A stretch of 64,000 nt of DNA from Stichopus chloronotus (GCA_021234535.1 CM037836.1:22682769-22746768); one strand, 5' to 3'. Shown: positions 40,869-55,577, numbered from the stretch's first letter. A program made the numbers and translations. The notes: generated by a model from the letters alone, not told the origin.

Positions 40869-43800
40869 CCCGCCAATGTCTTTGAAGAACAGTGGACAGT
40901 TATGTTATTTATGTTTTTTTCCTTTAAAATAACCATTTTTTTTCTCAGACAGTTGCATGACCGACAATACTGTAGACTAACCAATTCTTGCGGGGATACC
41001 ATACGTGGTCCACACGTACAAATATCGCTTAGTCTTTCAGGGAGTTAAAAGCAACTATTCTCTGTTTTCTGTTTAAGGAGTCTACAATAGTTTTAAACGT
41101 GCTAATGTACTCACAGGTACAAACTTTGTCAGATGGTTCATCACATGACGTTGCACTAGCAAAACTCGTACGTCTTTTGATTTTATGTTTCGTTCACATG
41201 TTTTACGTGCACCGGTATCTACATAAGATGAACTTGTATATTTATCCGTACACGGAGGTGCGTTATCGTTCTTCGTAACCGGCTTTGAACTAACATCAAT
41301 TAACACCCACAATAATCCGTGCTTTGCCTTTTGCCAAAACAAGGTTCAGTCGTCCCATAGCACTTTCCTTTTAATTATTAAATTAAGTTACGTTTCCTTT
41401 AATATTTCATTCAAGTTACAATTGATGATACGTGTATTAAAACTGTCCATTACGCTAAGTAACTAACAGTGAAATACATACAAGAAAATTTCTATTTGTG
41501 GTGTTCTCGAATTGAAAACACTCTATGAAGGTTACTCTTGTTTAAGCAAATGCGTTTGCATGTTCACTGCAAACCGAAAGACCAAAAAAAAAAAAAAGAG
41601 AAAAACTTAAAACAGGTTCGTTCCGAATTGCACCGACAATTGTCATTCAAGTTATTGCTAACGCCAACAACAGAAACTTGATACACCATGGAGTTACTCG
41701 CAATATGTTGATCGAGTCCAAGGTAACGTTATTGAAATAATTTACCCTGAATTTATTTAATTACAAACGAGTGTTGTGATATTTTTGTCGATAATTAAAT
41801 TTTATTTGGTTGTAGACCGACCGTTCACCAAAATGCCTCCTCTGAAAAAAAAAAGAAGAGATACCGGCATTTTCTTTTTTTTTTCTTTGAGGTGTCAAAT
41901 CTTGGGACTATTTTGTTGCCTGGATACCAATTATCTCGTCATTCGAAATGCCGGGAATGTAATAATGATGTCGCTGATTCGACAGAACGCGGACCAGCAA
42001 GTAGGGAAACTCAATTGGAGGCATGGCTCCGGAGAAGGATGGCAGTCTCATGAAGTCACTGAAAACGATAAACCAAAGAAAAAGAAAAAGAAAGGACAAC
42101 CAAAGAAAGAATAATAAAAACCCACATTGCAACTTTGAAGACTCTTTTTATCTACCGATATCGCTTATCGCTAATGACAGGATCATGTCTGCTTAGCGTT
42201 TGGAGTTATCACAAGAATTCGTTCAAAAAATAATGAGGGAGAAAGAAAGTTCATAAGTTAACTCAGCATATACGAATACACCTTGGGGCGAGATCTTTTA
42301 ATCCTTCCAGAGTTTGTGAAGACGAGTAAACAAGGTCAACTGAAAAAAAAAAAGGAAACTCGGACAGGTCAGATATTTGCATGGGGGGGGGGGGGTACAA
42401 GCTACCGATATTTATCAGTTAGATCGATGCAAGAAGTCCCTTACAGTACTGTATAGAAAGATGCTCATAGGCTGCATGAGAGATTATGACATTTTGCAGA
42501 TCAATCTGCAGGTTACATTTTTAAACCCTGAAAGTTGACTACACTTTACATACTCCAAAGGGCATACAATTCAATAGAGAAATTGTAGGCTATGTGCGTG
42601 ATCACATCATGTACTTTAACGTAATCTGAATGGGGGACAGCACGCTATTTGAAGATCGTTTAGTCATAGTTTATAGCTCTGACTGTACACCTTGAAGGAC
42701 ACTCATATCCACACCTGCAATCTTTGAAGTCAGGGTCGTGTATGATCTAACACGCGATTCAACTTTCAACTAAAAAGACTACAACTTGAATTAACGCTTA
42801 CCGGTACATTAATAAATGCACAATATCGGTTGGAAAATCGATTCACGTCTAATGAAGATAACCACGAGTGAAAGAAAACGCGATAAAAGTGTTATGATAA
42901 AATGAAATCGTACGACTTTAGTTAAAAGTTGAATTGCGCATATGTGACACCGCTTATGTATGAAAGCTAAGTCACTTTAGTCTGACCTATGTAGTACAGG
43001 CATAATGTCGTATACAAGGTACTTAGGTAGATGCATCAAGTTTGAAAGCAACAGGTTCTGAAGTGCCTCAGCCCATTTTGAATAGCAAATTAAAAAAAAA
43101 AAAAATCAGAAAATCGATGCTACTTCCGAATGACAAGGTTGTTTCCTTCGAAGGGCGAGCTGTTCTTATTGACATTAGGTAAAAATCTCAGATGAAGGTA
43201 AAATGGTGTAATTATTCGTTTTTATTTTCGTCTTACTCATCAATCCTCTGGTATCAACAGAGTTAACAGATGACCTTTATGACGAACGGAGACTTATTAC
43301 TCACCGAAAAGGTCTGCATTAACCCAATCCTTTTCAAATTCCACTCTCCTTTGATCATATATGTGCCAGAGTATCGCATTCCAAGGTAAATTGATTTGTC
43401 TTCTCACTGAGAGTTTCATAAGTACCGAGCTATGCTAGCCATTTGATTTTCTTTTTTTTTTGGCCAGAGTTAATAAGCTGAATATGAGAGAGTTTACTTA
43501 GCATACATATCCACAGTTAAAGGGATCAAAAATTACAAAAAAAAAAAAAAAAAAACCTCAAGAAACAATGAAGACTTCAGATTTTAAGTTGTGTCAGTTT
43601 CTTGTAGTTTAGTGTGGAGAAAAAAAGTGAAGTCGCCTTCGATTTGTTCGCTTTAATTCAAAGTAAGTAAAGTAAGGTAATCAAAAACTGAGGAAAAGGA
43701 AAAACAAATGCAAAATAAAACCGATGTAGAGGAAGCAGAAAGTAAGGCCAGGGAGGGGGAATTTGCTCTAGAGTTGCCCGAGACCAACATTGGTCATCTC

Positions 43801-45195
43801 GATGTCAGAGCTTTGGCTATACCGCTAACTGTCCAGAGGTTACAAAGACTAAAAAAAGAAGATCCCGAAAACAACTGTATGTTTAAAAACCACAACCCGA
43901 ATAAAAATAGATCCATCCTCTTTCTCACCCATTATTAGAGCTCGATCATTATTCTCTATTGATCTGTATGTTAATGCGTCTACTCATCTCATTGAGATGA
44001 ACTACACTCTGGCTTCGAGCTGTTCTCGTTGACATAGTTTGGCTTTTCCCGAAAGTTTCAGCTTTGCCGAATCGACAATCGTTTGGCAAGTTTGGATCCA
44101 GTTACAGCTAAATTAATTTTGTTTTAATTCCCCATAGCTATCGTTGTATTAGATTTCACGAGATGCATGTCTCTGCCAAAATCCCTACTTTTCTCTCCTC
44201 CTCGTGAGTGACTTCCGCCTTGGGTTAGTCCACGACATTTCGCAGGGGTACAGGTAGGGGTTATTTTTTTCTCTCTTTTTTCTTCTTCTTCTTCATGAAA
44301 AACGAAAGAACGGAAGTAGACCAAAGAAGTCCCCGGTGGGCACCTTCAGTTCGAACATTGGCCAAAACCCGTCAAATAATTTATCACACGAGATAACGCT
44401 CAAATGCACATGACTGAAGAAACAAAAAATCAAAGAAAAAAAGCAGGGCGGAACAACATAAAGACAGACAGATTGAAAGACAAAATAACTAAAACTGTTA
44501 GGTAGTGATTCCCTTTCCACCTTACCTGAAGTTACATACTCTTTTGACAATGGGTACGATGTAAAATTTGCAATATATAGACAATGTGTCATATGTGTCG
44601 TGGGCTGCTATTGTGTTGGTTTATAAAAAACAAACAAGAAAAAAAAATATTGATAAAGAAGTCATGGATGATGCACTCCACATTATAAAATGAGGTAAAA
44701 ATAAGAATTTGTTCTTCCTTTTATAAGTACTTATATGTTTGTTCATTTGTCGATTCGGTTACACTATATTAAAGACAAAATATCTTATATGAGCTTTTTA
44801 CTGCCTGTGACTGCCTTAACGTATCTACCAGCATTTCACAACTTGCTATTTAAGACGAACACACTGCATACAAGGGAATGTACCTCTATGAAGATATCAT
44901 CACATGCACCAAATAGTGTCAAATCCTTCTCGTAGATATTACTGCGTCAGTTTCTCCTGCTACGCATTAATGAAACAAGAGGTATACGAATTTTGATCCC
45001 TTGTTTTAGTTTTTTTGTTTGTTTCTTGTTTCCTATCGTGTCTTTAGAACTTGATTCAAGAATCCAAGGCCATTTTTAACTATATTTATAACAGCCTGGC
45101 ATCATATCTCTTTACATCGTATTATATGTCGAGTCATTTTAGAAGCTCTCGCTCACTAAAGGCACAAGAGCCAACACATTTAACTCAAGGATATA

Positions 45196-45259
45196 CTGCC
45201 GAATAATGCCGAGTAATGAATAATGCCGAATAATGCCGAATTTTGCCGAGTACTGCCGC
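45196..45259. repeat. TGCCGAATAA tandem repeat
   Basis: About six imperfect copies of TGCCGAATAA (variants TGCCGAGTAA, TGCCGAATTT, TGCCGAGTAC) lie head to tail, with one extra GAATAA insert. Confidence 0.75.
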
Positions 45260-48200
45260 TTTATATTTACATCATGTTTCTTGCAAAATACTAATATTCA
45301 CGTTTAACCAAATAAAGACCTACTCTTCACTGTAGAAAAGAATAGCTTACGTGTAAAATATTCCCCACAGAACTTCTTTAATTCGCCAAATGTTGCTTGT
45401 GACAACGTTTCCCGAAGAAACTGTCCCAGGGGCAACAGATATATGTAAACATATTTAAAATGTTTGGCGAAATATGACAAGTTTGGAAATTTCGAAGACC
45501 TGTTGTGTTGTTTACCGTTATCTGGTCGTCGAATAAATTGCGTACGCGGGGATTAACCAAAGATATAGTGTAATGATAATTCAGTAACGCTTCTTGAACA
45601 TCCATCAACAAAAGTATATTCGTAGAGCTTAAACCGACGAAACAGGAACAAGGTGCATGAAAAAAAAAAAAAACTATCAAGCCGATTTGAAAATGCGTAA
45701 CTCTATCTCTTGCATTAGCCAGTTAACCATAAAAATATACATTTTCTGTCCCAAGCCATATACAGCCTATAAATATGTGTGAAAAAATAGTCTTAGCAGA
45801 AGTAAGTCCATATGCATTTCATGATGAATTTATCATCAAATATGTTTGTGAAAATGTACATTCTTTACATTTATACCTTGTTATCTTATCCTCATTGGCA
45901 TATAGGCTACACTTGGTCTGAAGAAAAATGGAAGGAAGTAATACGATTAACATTCAATCATATCTTGGAACCCCAAAGGAGAACTGAATATTTTGTATTT
46001 ATCAAGTGATTCCAAGACCAAAATATGAGAGCGCCTCCTAATATTTACACCTACAGTGTGCAATCAAGTTTAAAAATGTGATCCCTTTGAATGACAGTAC
46101 CTTTTCTAACTAGTCAACATCGATTGTCAAATAACAACCGTGTCTTTTTGACATTTCATTCAAGTTTGAATCACAGGTTCGGCAGGCAATGTTACCACTT
46201 TGAACGATTCAAACTGACGTAAAGAATGCTGTGTACGTCATCACACCCTTGCTTTACCTGCAGATGACTGTGTGGCTTCTATATAGGTAGCATCACGTCA
46301 TTACGATCGGGCTGAATAGCTTACTATTATTTCTATGAGAATTTCATAGACAGGCACAAGGTTTTACTTGTGTTCACCTCATGTGGTTTTATAAAATGTC
46401 TCTCGATTTACACAGAATTCCAGTCATGAAAATGTGGGTGGGAAAAATGAAATATCCATTTGTCTAGTAGCCGATACTACTAGTGTCTAGTATGGTTGGG
46501 ATTGCGAAAATAAAACCAGTGTTAAAACCTTTCTGGTTAAGCCTTTCTGGTTTGCCTCGGCTTTTTTATTGTTGACAAGGTGGTGTAATGTCAACAGATT
46601 TTTTTAAAAAATTCGCTTTCTTCTTGTATTCTTTTCTTACATTCTAACAAGCAGAAACACGCAATGCATACTAATTTTTCAAGAACAAAAGAGAGAAAAT
46701 ATGACGCCCCTTTATGACGATGGTTTGACCTGAACTGGTGAATCAGTACATGCAACTGGAAAATGCAATAAGAATAAAACCACCGAACAACACAGATCCA
46801 CATGCACTGCAGACTATAAAAACTCCATTCGAAAAAGAACCCTTTTTAAGTTTACAAATTCAAAGCAATGAATACAGCATTGTACTATCTAGCCAATGTT
46901 TTTGTTTCCCCCCCCCTTTTTTTTTTTTTTGCAGGAAATATACAAAAACTTCGTCAAGGTCTGTGTGCGGTTTGAGAAGCACAATGCCATAGTTTTTATC
47001 GAGGAGAGTCATTGAGTTGGGTGTATATTTGTAAATGAATCTTCAACGACTTAATAAATCCTCTCCGCTATCACTCTCCTCACCAACACACAACATGTAA
47101 AGGATATAAAAGTCTAAGATATGAGAGGTTTTTTCTTCTTTTTTTTTTTCTTCTTTTTTTTTACTTAAATTCCAACACAGCAGTAACGTTGGTATTATCT
47201 AGTTGTGTTTTGTTGATATAGCTGTTCAGAAGCAGGCATTTATATTGGCTTGGCCTTGGTAATAGAATTTGAGAGTAATTTTATTAGGCGGTCCTTTTTC
47301 GCAGATAGAACACGCAATGGAGATACTTGCTTGGATGTTTAAACTCATTTTCTTCGCGCATTTCAAGAAACTGTCTTCAAAATGGAAGTCCTCTCAGAGA
47401 TAGTATTCTGAATAAGCAAGCCTGTCTTCGGTTTCAAACATTTCGACAGACACACAACACAAGACAATAGAATGAAAAAAAATCCGAGCTTGGCGCATGA
47501 AATTTGCATTTTGGAAAGAGACTGTTGAAAATGCATGTGTGTACCTGTGTGGGTTCGGAATGGGTAAGAGGGTGGGAAATAGGGATGGGGCTCCGGATCA
47601 ACATTTTTGATGAAAAAAGGGGCAGGCAGATAAGTTGAAATGCGAGCAGAATTAATCTGGAACCATGACTTAAGCTGATTTTCACTCATGATGGAAAAAG
47701 AAAAACTTTAAGCGTCACTGACATCCGATTTCTTAACAATACTAGTCTTAGCGGATTTACTGGGGATTCAGCAACGAATAACTTGGAGCTTGCTTTCCTT
47801 GTTTATCCTCCTTGCTACAAATTATGCAAAGACTCTGTTCAAAGTTAACTCTCAGCATTCAGTTTCACTCACTCCATTAGGGAACCTTTTTTTTTTTTTT
47901 TGATCCTCTAAATGAAAGAAAAAATGACGAGTTAATGTCTTTGCACAGAATCATTAGTGTATACCTTTGTTAGATTGCATAACATACACTGTAGAGCACG
48001 CGATTTGATTTAGTTCAGTTTTGACCAAGAATGCATAATGTCCGTTGGCCCAACTACACGTATCAAAACTAGAACTGCTCCAAGAAGGCAACGTTTGGTG
48101 CCACCCCCTGAAATGAAAACGCAAAAAGAGCAAAATCTTCATCCTTTCATAGACATTCATATAACTATGATACCACGAACACTTACATACGCTTAACACT

Positions 48201-50364
48201 GTATACAAAATATATGGTACACATGTAGTATAAAATGATTTTAGTGTATGAAGAGCCATAATGTGTCGTAAAATAAACACACTTCCATGAAAAAATTTAT
48301 GTCCCAATTATGCCAATTTACTTGTTTTAATAATTTTTACAGTCAGTCCGCAGCAAATGTATAATATGAAGAAAGCTGTTACTTATTCTTTATTTCTTAT
48401 AAGATACATTGGCGTCATCTTTTTTACTAGTTTGCGTGCACGCCTTTTCTACGCCTTTTTTTTCCTTTGGTTTTGACTTTTTGTTTGGTGTGTTTCAATA
48501 ACCCAGTCACCTGGAATTATTGCTACCCATTTATAAAATTTTGCATAACATTGACTTTTGGTCACTATTTCTTCTCATGCGTGATATTATGCCATAGAGG
48601 GTTTGCTCAAATTCTTTATATGATTTCAAATTGAGCCATGGAGCTACTGTCGAGAGGCTCATTCTGATTTGAACTAAGTATTCCACGGTCCAATTGCGTT
48701 GAAGTGAAGCTTATATAATAAATTTTGATGTATGGTTGCACTGCGGCTTTGCGTCTTGCCCTAATTGAAAGACCTTCGTGCAGTATGTTGTGATTTGATG
48801 AATATCATTTAAATTATTTCTTGTCAACTGTTACAAAGATAAGAAAAAACTCAGTAGCTGGACTGGAGTAGCCCGCGGTTACTCTTGCTATATAGGTTAA
48901 TTAACCAAAGTAAGCAGCAGAGGTTGCTATGACAATAATGCTTGACCATCTTGTTTTTTATTTTATTTATTTATATATATATATTTTTTTTGCAAATGAC
49001 TTAATGTTGTTGTGACATGTAATCGAGCGCCACGTGATTTTAGATGCCGCACCTGTCCTTAAAGTCCAATCACAAATAATGAAGTTGATTTACAATATAG
49101 TCAGGTGTCTGCCTAAAGTTTGTACATTCACACAACACATTGGATTCCAATTGTATGATACAATCTAGAATGAGAATACAGTAGATAATTGTAGAATGCT
49201 GTTAATTATCAGAGCTGAATGTATAATACTTCATATTATTATTTTATACAAGTGTGCCTATAATGTCCGTTCTTCTTCCACAAACGGTACATCGCCTGGT
49301 TCAATCATAGGCCTATGCATAATTCGTTCAGTTTTAAATTCTTGTTTGAGAGGTGAGGGTATGCTTGCGTGGAAACATATCGCTGGATGCTTATGGTAAT
49401 CATCCACTCTAGTTGGTAAATAATGTACTTGGGACAATTCTAGGGGCTTGATATCCAAGGTGAAAAAAATACATGCATCAAACTATAAGATGTGTGCGAC
49501 AAATACGTACACCTTGATAGATCAGCATTAAATCGAATTTATTGACAGTCACTTGCCCTTCATCCTCTTCGTCCAAGATTAACATAGGACTATGGCAACA
49601 TGGGCAATACGGGCGGAACAGATCGACACTTAGCCAAGTATGAGCATCATCCTTCGCTCATTTCCTGGAGATTAGGAGAGAGGGCGTGTTTGCGTTGTTT
49701 TCAAAGATGAACAATATCAACCCCCCACCCTTGACCATGCTAACTCAACTTATGCATAAAGTTTGCTGCATTAAACCTTCCCAATATTATTTGTCAGGGT
49801 ATAAAAGAGCTGTTCAAATAGACTGGAGTATGGTATCTTTATTCCAGTTGCGCCCCAGGAACTATGTTGGCTTTTAATCACGGAAGCAACTCAGACAGTT
49901 GTCCTGAAACACATGACGTATACTTCACGAGGGGAATTTTCATATAAATGGTGAAAACTGGGGAGTCTGCTAGCAAATTTTGTGAACCAGATCTTTTTTT
50001 ATTGCTTACGTCTACCTACCAAGAATCTCCATTGTTCTGGGTTAATTGATTGATAGCTCTACGCCTAACCTATATTTCACCGAAAGATGAAGGTAAGCGG
50101 ATTAAACGGTCTAAGTCATATTTCCAAACCCACCACGGATCTAAAATTTTCACGACTACATTTTATTCAAGCATGACCTGTTTATATGTTGAGCTCGTTT
50201 AATTTTTCAATTGTTTATACATTTTATTCGACAAAACCAACGTATGTAAGTATATTTTAACCACTCACAAAACCCACTTATATTGATCTCACTTGTGTGT
50301 GAAATATTAATATTTCTATGTTCGGGTTACTGTACAAATATAAACTATATGTATATACGGAAGT

Positions 50365-51148
50365 TTAAAGGTGCCGTCAAGGTTAGTTGACAACTTTCAG
50401 CAAAATGTCCACATAAAGAGATATCTCATCAGAAGACAGAAGAATTGTTTAGTTTTGTTAACTTAAAAGCTCAACATTTTTTTTTCTGCAAAATGTTGAC
50501 TTGTTTAGTTGATTGTTAGTGAGGAACTCAACATTTTTTTTTAGAAAATTGTTCATTTAACAAATTATCACATCCGATTTGTTCACCATCTCACTAAGTG
50601 AACAATTTTCTACAAAATGTTTGAATGAGAACTTATCATATCTTGGCATTTCAACAATTTTCTGCAAAATGTCTACTTCTTCACTTTCGTTCTCAGTAAG
50701 CAATTGAAATTTTCTGCAAAATGTTTCAATGACAACTTATCACATTTTGTCTTTTCATCAATTTTCTGCATTATGTCCACTTGTTAACTTCCTTGACCAG
50801 AAATGCAAATTACCGGATGAGATAAGTTGTCATTTGAACATTTAGCAGAAAATTGATTATTTGTTAACTTAGAAAGATGTGAACAAGTCAACAGGAAATT
50901 GTTTAGTTGCTCACTGAAAAAAGAAGTGATCATTTTGCAGAAAATGGTTGAAATGACAAGATATAATCACTTGTTATTTAAACATGTGGCATAAAATTGT
51001 TAATTCTTCAAGTAACACAACTAAACAATTGATCGCTTTTCCATTTTTTTTGTTTTGTTGTTATGTTATATTTTCTTGATATCTAGACATTTGGCAGAAA
51101 ATTGTCAAGTTACTGGGTAAAGATATTCTTACCTTGACGGCAATTTAA
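50365..51148. mobile_element. Fold-back element built of inverted arrays of an 18-bp motif
   Basis: TTAA occurs at 50365-50368 and 51145-51148. Just inside are inverted ends, GCCGTCAAGGT on the left (50373-50383) and ACCTTGACGGC on the right (51131-51141). The left half carries about six diverged copies of CAATTTTCTGCAAAATGT (for example 50603, 50655, 50707, 50759); the right half carries about four copies of its reverse complement (50838, 50931, 50982, 51087). GACAACTTATC at 50731 is mirrored by GATAAGTTGTC at 50821, so the centre of symmetry is near 50781. It has no coding capacity. It looks like a fold-back or long-inverted-repeat miniature transposon, possibly a TTAA-targeting one like the pair at 2909 and 38365. 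Confidence 0.8.
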
Positions 51149-51995
51149 TATTATGGAAAGAGGAGAGTGACTTCCCTATACATTTTTATAATTACATACG
51201 ATTTTTATTTAATTCTTATTTTCCAAGTCTTTTCCAAGGATTTCTCCCCTTTGTGTTGTCCTCGACATTATCCGCTCACAAAAATGCAAGCTTTAAGCAG
51301 CCATGCGCCACATAAACTTTTACTTTGTGACAAAATACTTTGCATACCTACTTGTATCGATGAAGACAATAAATTTGCAATTAATGTCATTACATCAGAA
51401 TTATTCCTATAGTTTATCCAGCAGAGTAACTATGATTTACTGGGACTTTCTCTGGAAAGAATACCTTAAGACTATAGCCTTCCCACACAAATTTTGATTT
51501 ACATTGTTATTGTTAGCGGCTGAGAATGTCTGCAAAAGGCTGTTGAGAAAGCCAGCTCAAATAGTCTTCGGGGTTTTCGTGGACGAGTAAACACACTGTC
51601 GTCACTACTAATCATTCGATGAATTCCGATTGAGCTTGAAGTTGTCAAACGTGCCAAAGAAGAGATTGTTTTGAGTTTTCCTTTTCAATTTATGTTTTTG
51701 TTGCCGTCAAGAGACGCATACTATAGAAACAACTTAATATACTAGAACCAAAACTATTGATTTGCTTTCATCCCAGACGGTCTGCATGCTTTTCTATCAC
51801 ATTCTACATTCCAATAAATAAAAGGAATTACGGTATGCATTTACAATTTCAAAAAAATAAAAATGACACTGCCGTGCAATTGAAATACATTTAGTGTTAA
51901 ACTACAGTTAAACTACATTATTTGTAGTTTCCTGACAAACTGACTGCGTTGTGCTTTTTTTAAATTCTTTTTCAAGTTGCAAGATGCAGAAGGCT

Positions 51996-52200
51996 TCTCA
52001 GTGTTTTGCATCTTACAACCACCGTGCACAACATCACAGATTGATCTTTAAAGATGTAATTATGCGATCATCTAAGATTCACTTAGTCATAACAAATCTC
52101 ACATCTCAGTGTGTGGACTGTCACAACCACCGATCACAACATAAAAATATCTTCAAAGGTGCAATGTTGTGATCATTTAGTATTCTCTGTAGTTACAGTA
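51996..52200. repeat. Diverged tandem duplication, about 108-bp unit, two copies
   Basis: TCTCAGTGT...ACAACCACCG..CACAACAT occurs at 51996 and again at 52104, followed in both by similar sequence (ATCTTTAAAGATG / ATCTTCAAAGGTG, then GATCAT). The offset is 108 bp. The copies are clearly diverged, so the event is old. Confidence 0.7.
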
Positions 52201-53511
52201 GCCTATACAACGAATCAACGACTTGAGCTCTTTTCAGTGGTTTTCCCATTTTCAGATTTCTCTCTCCCCCCTCCAGAAGCTTTCGTTGAGGTTAAATGTT
52301 CTTCTCTTATCTGTTTCCCGTCTTCATATCTCCTTTGTAGACTCCAAGCTACCAGAGTCTCACAAGATAAACGTACAAATTACAGTCTCTTTCCCTTTTT
52401 TCATAAGCTATATTTCTTATAACCGTCTGGAACACAATAAATAATAAGCAACAAATAAAAAAAGTAAAAACTCCTAGATGGATAGCACTTCCAACAGTCT
52501 AATATGCATTTATCACATTTAACAAACCAAAACAAGATGGAGCATTACGACTTTTACCAATTCTGCACGTTTTCAACTTAAGCAGATAACCTTTCAGACG
52601 TCAGTGTGATCTTCTTGTTACCCTCATCGTCAACATTAAAGATGCCTTTACCAACTTCCAAAATATATTTTCCTATGTATTACTTAGATGACAGTATGCG
52701 CTCACATTTATTACATCATATTATAGTGGGTGTTGGTTACTCTCATAGAAACTGAGAGAATTGTAGAATTTATGATCAAATAAATTGAAAGGTAATTCCG
52801 ACATTGATAATACAAAATATTTGAAATATTTTGTTTTATTTTATTTAAACTTTTATTTCTGCCTTTATTTGGTTTCGTAACTAAAACCTGGAATTAGTGG
52901 AATGTCAATGTCAGTAATTCCAAGCTCAACAAGGATATTCGTTTAATCCTCTAAGACGATTACGTTTATCCAAAATACTGAAAATGACGAAAATTTTGCT
53001 TTTCAAAATGAGTTTAAAAATATACCTTGATATGCTATGTAGAATATTATTCTATCCTGAATGAATGGTAAAGTAATTGATGATTTATTATTATGTCACA
53101 TAGAGTTGTCAAGAGCTTATGGAAACAAAAATTGTATCGACTCAGCAGAGTTCGTCACAGGTATAGCGAACAGCATAATGTGAAACCAGATATTCATTTT
53201 GTTGTTAATGCGTCGTAGAAATCAGCCAAAATTTGAGAAAGTACAGTTTATGGGGGTGACTATTCATAAGAAATTCAGACAATTATTGAGTTTTGTAGTT
53301 TGTCTTTTTTAATAGCTTAATATGAAAAGCGTTGAAAGCATCGCATTCCCATCCTTGTATATGTCTTTAATGTTGCACCAATACGTATCTGGACATATGA
53401 AAGTCGTAACTGTATTATACTGAAAAAATTCGTATTCTTATTCCTTGCTATAACAAGTCGATAATTTGGAAACAAAACTAAGTTTTGCTGCTTCAACAGA
53501 TGTAACAAAAA

Positions 53512-53754
53512 CTAAATCATATAGTAGAGATAGTCAGAAAAACCAGTTTTAAGACATTGGGTAAGGAAAGTCTCAAAGGCAATGGCCTCCATTTTGAGAT
53601 AACGTTTACTGCTCCGTGTCCGAATGGGAAGTTCATTAATTGCCATTAATTTATCACCATCATCATCTCTATAAAGTGGACGCACGACCGTAGCTTTCTG
53701 GTTCAAAGTGGCATAGTTACTGTCGAGACGGTTGAAAGTTGAAGTTGAAGGCAT
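53512..53754 (-). other. Unrecognised antisense 80-codon open frame in intron 1
   Basis: It begins with ATG and ends with a stop, and encodes a polar segment (DDDGDKLMAINELPIRTRSSKR near the middle, in part) and a hydrophobic end. No signal peptide, membrane segment or known motif is seen, and no splice sites are compelling. It may be chance. Confidence 0.15.
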
Positions 53755-55577
53755 TCACTGTTGTGTAGACAGGAATCAACCTAATTAAACTAGGACTGTG
53801 TCCCGAGGAAATATACAAACAGGACCCCTTGTGGGTCCAGGGGGCATAATTTAAATGAATTTGAGCTTTCAGTTGCACTATTAAAAAAAAAGTAACAAAC
53901 GCATCTATTCAGGTCTTCTAAAAATATTCCAATCGTGATCAGGCACTAATATTTCATTAATTGCGTATCAGTCGAAACGAAATAGTGAAATTTGCCTTTC
54001 TCCGTGAAAGGTCATCGAATGTATATGTTTGCGACCCGATCAAAATTGTAAAGGTGTCTTCTTTGGTTTGTACATAGCAGTAGCATGCCATATTGAAAGA
54101 AGTTTCATGTTTCAAACCTCACACTATCATGAGGAGTATATAACACCAGATAAGAGCAAAAAAAAAGTGAGTAAAAGAGGAAAATGGTTATTTCGGGTAC
54201 AGAATTCAAGAGGGTAGCACTTTGTTAAGTACGCTCACCGCAAAAGATCATTTAATAGAGGATAAATCATTACACGTTTTCCTACTAGACGTATGTAGCA
54301 TAGTGCGGAACTATCCACAAAAGTTAAGTTTTAAAACCATGTTTAAGTTCTGTCAAAACTGAACCTCAAACTTGTTGTTGATATTGATGACTGGACCAAA
54401 ATTAAACGTGTTGTCATAAATTGCAAGCTGCTATTTCTAATACTAAGAAATATCAAATGACATTGCGGTAAACTTTCTATATAGTGGAATATTAACACCC
54501 AGAAGTTAATAATTTGTTAACGTTACCGTAATACCGTAATACAATAAACTCCTCGTAAGCCACATTCAATCTACTATAGGTCGTTCAGCAAAATCATGCC
54601 CACGTGTTCATTCAAGATAAAATTACTTACTATTTGTCAGTACATCATCCATTTGACAGTTTTATTTCACTCCTCTGGGAGTTAGCGATTGAAAAGTTAC
54701 CAGACTATTTAAATTATGTCTCATAAAACAATTTTGGGGCTTGTTAGGTGAATAGAGTTTCTCATTGGCAAGCAAAGCTGATACTTTCAATTTGGAACGA
54801 ACTTGTTTTGTTCTCATGGGATTGTCCCACTGATTGATGCTTCATGTGATGATGTGAAAATAGAGAAATCACAATAAATGAAACAATTAAAATTCATTGA
54901 ACGAAGTAGTTATTCACTTGATCGATAGCTTTGTAATATCAGTGACTGACTGACATTTATCCTTGCTTTTTCAAGAAACAAAGCAAGAGAAAGGTTTACT
55001 TGTATTTTCGTCACCTGATAAGATGTATAACTCCCGATGGGTTTGTTGTTACTGGAATTACAACTTAAAACAGATCCTCGCAACATAATATGACTGCATA
55101 TTTTCCTAAGTGGGAACAAATTTTTCAAAAACATACTGTCATATTTCATTTCTGTACAAATGTAGTTTGCAACATATATCATGTATATTAATATTAAGTG
55201 AAGAACCATTAGTGTCAAACAAGTGTAACTTTACACGGAGCGAAAAGAAGATATCAGCTGACACGAAGATTGCAGACGTGTCTTCAGTAGATGACGCAAT
55301 TCGAGTAGAGAACTCGTGTTTTTGTTTTCATCATGTCAAGACGGTCATTGAGGTTATTTGACTCTTATTTATCACACCATTTTTACTTTGTTCACTATAA
55401 AAGCTCATTGAATCCAAAAGTTTGTGTTTGCAAAGGAGGTTAAAATTTCAACAGAGGTATAAAGTATTATAAGATGAATATTTGTCTTTAAAAATAAACA
55501 CGGTTCCATTTCCCTTTTGTAATTTTAATCAATTTTGACTCTCTGCTTTCCCCCCTTTTTCCTGCCTGTCTTCCTAG

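Larger units (their letters stand above)
28124..55577 (+). other. Intron 1 of the receptor gene (27454 bp)
   Basis: It runs from GTGAGT to a pyrimidine-rich tract ending in CCTAG at 55573-55577, phase 0. It splits the receptor in the upper part of TM3. I find no other convincing exon in either strand. It carries hairpins near the donor, miniature transposons (36059-36236, 38369-38915, 50369-51144), a tandem duplication (51996-52200), microsatellites and most of the window's long G or C runs. The stretches between these (for example 30100-34000, 46000-50300 and 52500-53500) show nothing but AT-rich sequence with short homopolymers. Confidence 0.9.
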
